Shown one piece after another: positions 62,330 to 64,000 of a stretch of DNA of 64,000 bases (the first letter of the stretch is position 1; every line of letters starts with the position of its first letter). The notes beneath the pieces are model-generated. The model worked only from the letters and a program-made list of their open reading frames with translations. It was not told where the DNA came from and did no database searches. The stretch is from Sphingopyxis terrae subsp. terrae NBRC 15098. Its GTDB lineage: Bacteria; Pseudomonadota; Alphaproteobacteria; Sphingomonadales; Sphingomonadaceae. Location of the stretch: assembly GCF_001610975.1 (NCBI RefSeq), contig NZ_CP013342.1, forward strand, positions 2,303,001 to 2,367,000, given 5' to 3'. The position numbers and the translations under genes are program-made.

Positions 62330-62599
62330 TTGCGGTTATTGCTGACCCTTTTGGCGCTGCTCACCGGCTTCGCGACCGCGGACCGGGCGATGGCGGCGCC
62401 TGCCACGCCCGTGGCAATGGGGTCGCTGGTCATGCTCGCCGAAAGCGCGAACAAGGCCGAGGCGAGCGATAGCGAACGCCGACCAACCACCGCTACCCCG
62501 ACCCGCCGCACGACGAGCGGCGGCAGCGGCAAGCCGCGCAAGGCGGCCCCGCCGCATCTTCCCGGCCTCCTCACCGGCAGCGACCGCGCGCTCGAATAG
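62330..62599 (+). CDS. Small hypothetical exported protein upstream of secA
   Basis: 89 residues if started at a TTG (62330). A hydrophobic signal-like start (LLLTLLALLTGFATADRAMA) is followed by a Ser/Thr/Arg/Pro-rich tail (RRPTTATPTRRTTSGGSGKP). There is no recognised family and the ribosome-binding site is weak. An intrinsic terminator follows at 62626-62650, separating it from secA. Confidence 0.5.
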   Translation: MRLLLTLLALLTGFATADRAMAAPATPVAMGSLVMLAESANKAEASDSERRPTTATPTRRTTSGGSGKPRKAAPPHLPGLLTGSDRALE

Positions 62600-62625
62600 C
62601 CTTTTGGCGATGCCCTGACGGGCCA

Positions 62626-62650
62626 GGCTCCGAATGATCGGGGCCTTTTT
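62626..62650 (+). terminator. Intrinsic terminator before secA
   Basis: GGCTCCGA (62626-62633) pairs with TCGGGGCC (62638-62645, one G-T pair) around ATGA and is followed by TTTTT. Confidence 0.75.
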
Positions 62651-62706
62651 CTGCATATTCGTGCGGCGCGTCCGCCACCCTTTTCGATAATCCAAGGAAA
62701 TCCGCC

Positions 62707-64000
62707 ATGTTCGGCAGCATTGCCAAGAGCCTGTTCGGCTCGTCCAACGACCGCTACGTCAATTCGATCCGCAAGACCGTCGCCAAGATCAACGCCTTCG
62801 AGCCCGAAATGGAGGCGAAGAGCGACGAGGAATTGAAGGCGCAGACCCCGAAGTTCCGCGCCCGGCTCGATGCCGGCGAAACGCTCGACGACATCCTGCC
62901 CGAAGCCTTTGCGACGGTTCGCGAAGCGGCAAAGCGCACGCTCGGCATGCGCCATTTCGACGTGCAGATGATTGGCGGCATCGTCCTCCACCGCGGCGAA
63001 ATCGCCGAAATGGCGACGGGCGAAGGCAAGACGCTGATGGCGACTTTGCCCTGCTATCTGAATGCGCTCGAGAGCAAGGGCGTTCACGTCGTCACCGTGA
63101 ACGATTATCTGGCCCGCCGCGACGCCGAATGGATGGGCACCGTTTATGGCTTTCTGGGGCTGACGACCGGGATCATCGTTCCCAACCTCAACGAAACCGA
63201 ACGCCGCGCCGCCTATAACAGCGACATCACCTATGCGACGAACAACGAGCTGGGTTTCGACTATCTGCGCGACAACATGAAATATGACCGCGGCCAGATG
63301 GTCCACCGCCCGTTCAATTTCGGCATCGTCGACGAAGTTGATTCGATCCTGATCGACGAAGCGCGTACGCCGCTGATCATCTCCGGCCCGACCGACGACA
63401 AATCCGAACTCTATATCCGCGTCAACGAAGTGGTCCTTCAGCTCGGCGAAGAGGATTATGAGAAGGACGAAAAGGCGAAGTCGATCAGCCTGACCGAAGA
63501 AGGCACCGAGCATGTCGAGCGATTGCTCGAAAACGCCGGGCTGCTCCAAGGCAGCAACCTCTACGACATCGAGAACACGCAGGTCGTCCATCACGTCAAC
63601 CAGGCGCTGAAAGCCATCGTGATGTTCCGCCGCGACACCGACTATATCGTCAAGGACGGCAAGGTTGTCATCATCGACGAATTCACCGGCCGCATGATGG
63701 ATGGCCGCCGCTGGTCCGACGGCCTGCACCAGGCGGTCGAGGCGAAGGAGGGCGTGAATATCGAGCCCGAAAACCAGACGCTCGCCTCGATCACCTTCCA
63801 GAATTATTTCCGCATGTATCCCAAGCTGAGCGGGATGACCGGCACCGCGGCGACCGAGGCGGCCGAATTCTTCGAAATCTACAAGATGAACGTCGTCACC
63901 ATCCCGACGAACCGCCCGATCGCGCGCATCGATGAGGAAGATGAATTCTACAAGAATATCACCGACAAGTTCGGCGCGATCGCACGCACGATCCGCGATG
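62707..64000 (+). CDS. secA: Preprotein translocase ATPase SecA, 5' part
   Basis: The reading frame is open from the ATG at 62707 to the end of the window, giving about 431 N-terminal residues of a protein that is normally about 900. AAGGAAA lies upstream. The first nucleotide-binding domain is visible: [15 protein letters not shown] (Walker A), [52 protein letters not shown] (Walker B), and [23 protein letters not shown] in the preprotein cross-linking domain. SecA drives export of unfolded proteins through SecYEG. Confidence 0.98.
   Translation, partial: MFGSIAKSLFGSSNDRYVNSIRKTVAKINAFEPEMEAKSDEELKAQTPKFRARLDAGETLDDILPEAFATVREAAKRTLGMRHFDVQMIGGIVLHRGEIAEMATGEGKTLMATLPCYLNALESKGVHVVTVNDYLARRDAEWMGTVYGFLGLTTGIIVPNLNETERRAAYNSDITYATNNELGFDYLRDNMKYDRGQMVHRPFNFGIVDEVDSILIDEARTPLIISGPTDDKSELYIRVNEVVLQLGEEDYEKDEKAKSISLTEEGTEHVERLLENAGLLQGSNLYDIENTQVVHHVNQALKAIVMFRRDTDYIVKDGKVVIIDEFTGRMMDGRRWSDGLHQAVEAKEGVNIEPENQTLASITFQNYFRMYPKLSGMTGTAATEAAEFFEIYKMNVVTIPTNRPIARIDEEDEFYKNITDKFGAIARTIRD

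Noticed and set aside
1..64000. CRISPR arrays, rRNA genes and prophage structural genes
   Set aside because: Looked for; no regularly spaced direct repeats, no rRNA signature and no capsid, tail or terminase proteins were seen.

Overview
The window looks like chromosome of a high-GC alphaproteobacterium of the Sphingomonadaceae, most likely a Sphingopyxis-type organism. Support comes from the protein families (several NAIVVTGI-type TonB-dependent receptors, PurS/PurQ, SecA), the codon usage, and two palindromic intergenic repeats of the kind common in sphingomonad genomes. The genus is an inference; no rRNA is present.

Layout. (1) 1-5.3 kb is conserved backbone: a gluconolactonase-like 3' end, a GST and a VOC protein, an iron-storage block (bacterioferritin, a bacterioferritin-associated ferredoxin of only 57 residues, Fur-like boxes), purS-purQ, a queuosine-precursor transporter and tRNA-Arg(TCT). 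(2) 5.33-17.4 kb is an integrated mobile element. A large serine recombinase reads into the 3' half of the tRNA. It is followed by a ParB-like protein, a tightly overlapping operon of unknown genes, a divergent MobA/MobL-type relaxase and two DEDD-family exonucleases. No conjugation secretion genes are visible, so it is best read as a mobilizable element. (3) 17.5-29 kb is an accessory cassette: a SARP-like winged-helix protein, a 2058-residue autotransporter, a methyltransferase closely resembling the rickettsial outer-membrane-protein lysine methyltransferases, a decayed IS481-type element abutting the methyltransferase stop, and a second, AT-rich SARP-like gene, followed by about 1 kb with no supported gene. 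(4) 29-45.9 kb is an alginate utilisation locus: two TonB receptors, PL6 and PL17 alginate lyases, an MFS uronate importer, an SDR (probable DEH reductase), two putative deacetylating esterases, a GntR/FadR regulator, an FAH-fold protein and KDG kinase. (5) 46.9-61.7 kb is a second catabolic locus: a TonB receptor, an LVIVD protein, a lipoprotein, an FAH hydrolase, a TPP enzyme, an aldehyde dehydrogenase, kynureninase, an amino-acid permease, a LysR regulator, an ACMSD-type decarboxylase and an SDR. It points to aminoaromatic (kynurenine/hydroxyanthranilate-like) catabolism, but the ring-cleaving dioxygenase is not in the window. (6) 61.8-64 kb returns to backbone and ends inside secA.

How parts work together. 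In the alginate locus, lyases outside the cytoplasm release oligomers and unsaturated uronate, the MFS protein imports the monomer, the SDR reduces it to KDG and the kinase makes KDPG. A perfect palindrome in front of the second receptor is a good candidate operator for the GntR protein. In the second locus a 24-nt element with three differences occurs both before the TonB receptor and in the LysR/decarboxylase divergent promoter, which suggests one regulon. The most unusual assembly is the autotransporter-methyltransferase pair: the enzyme's ribosome-binding site begins at the last T of the autotransporter's strong terminator. This suggests surface-protein lysine methylation outside Rickettsia, with enzyme made by terminator read-through.
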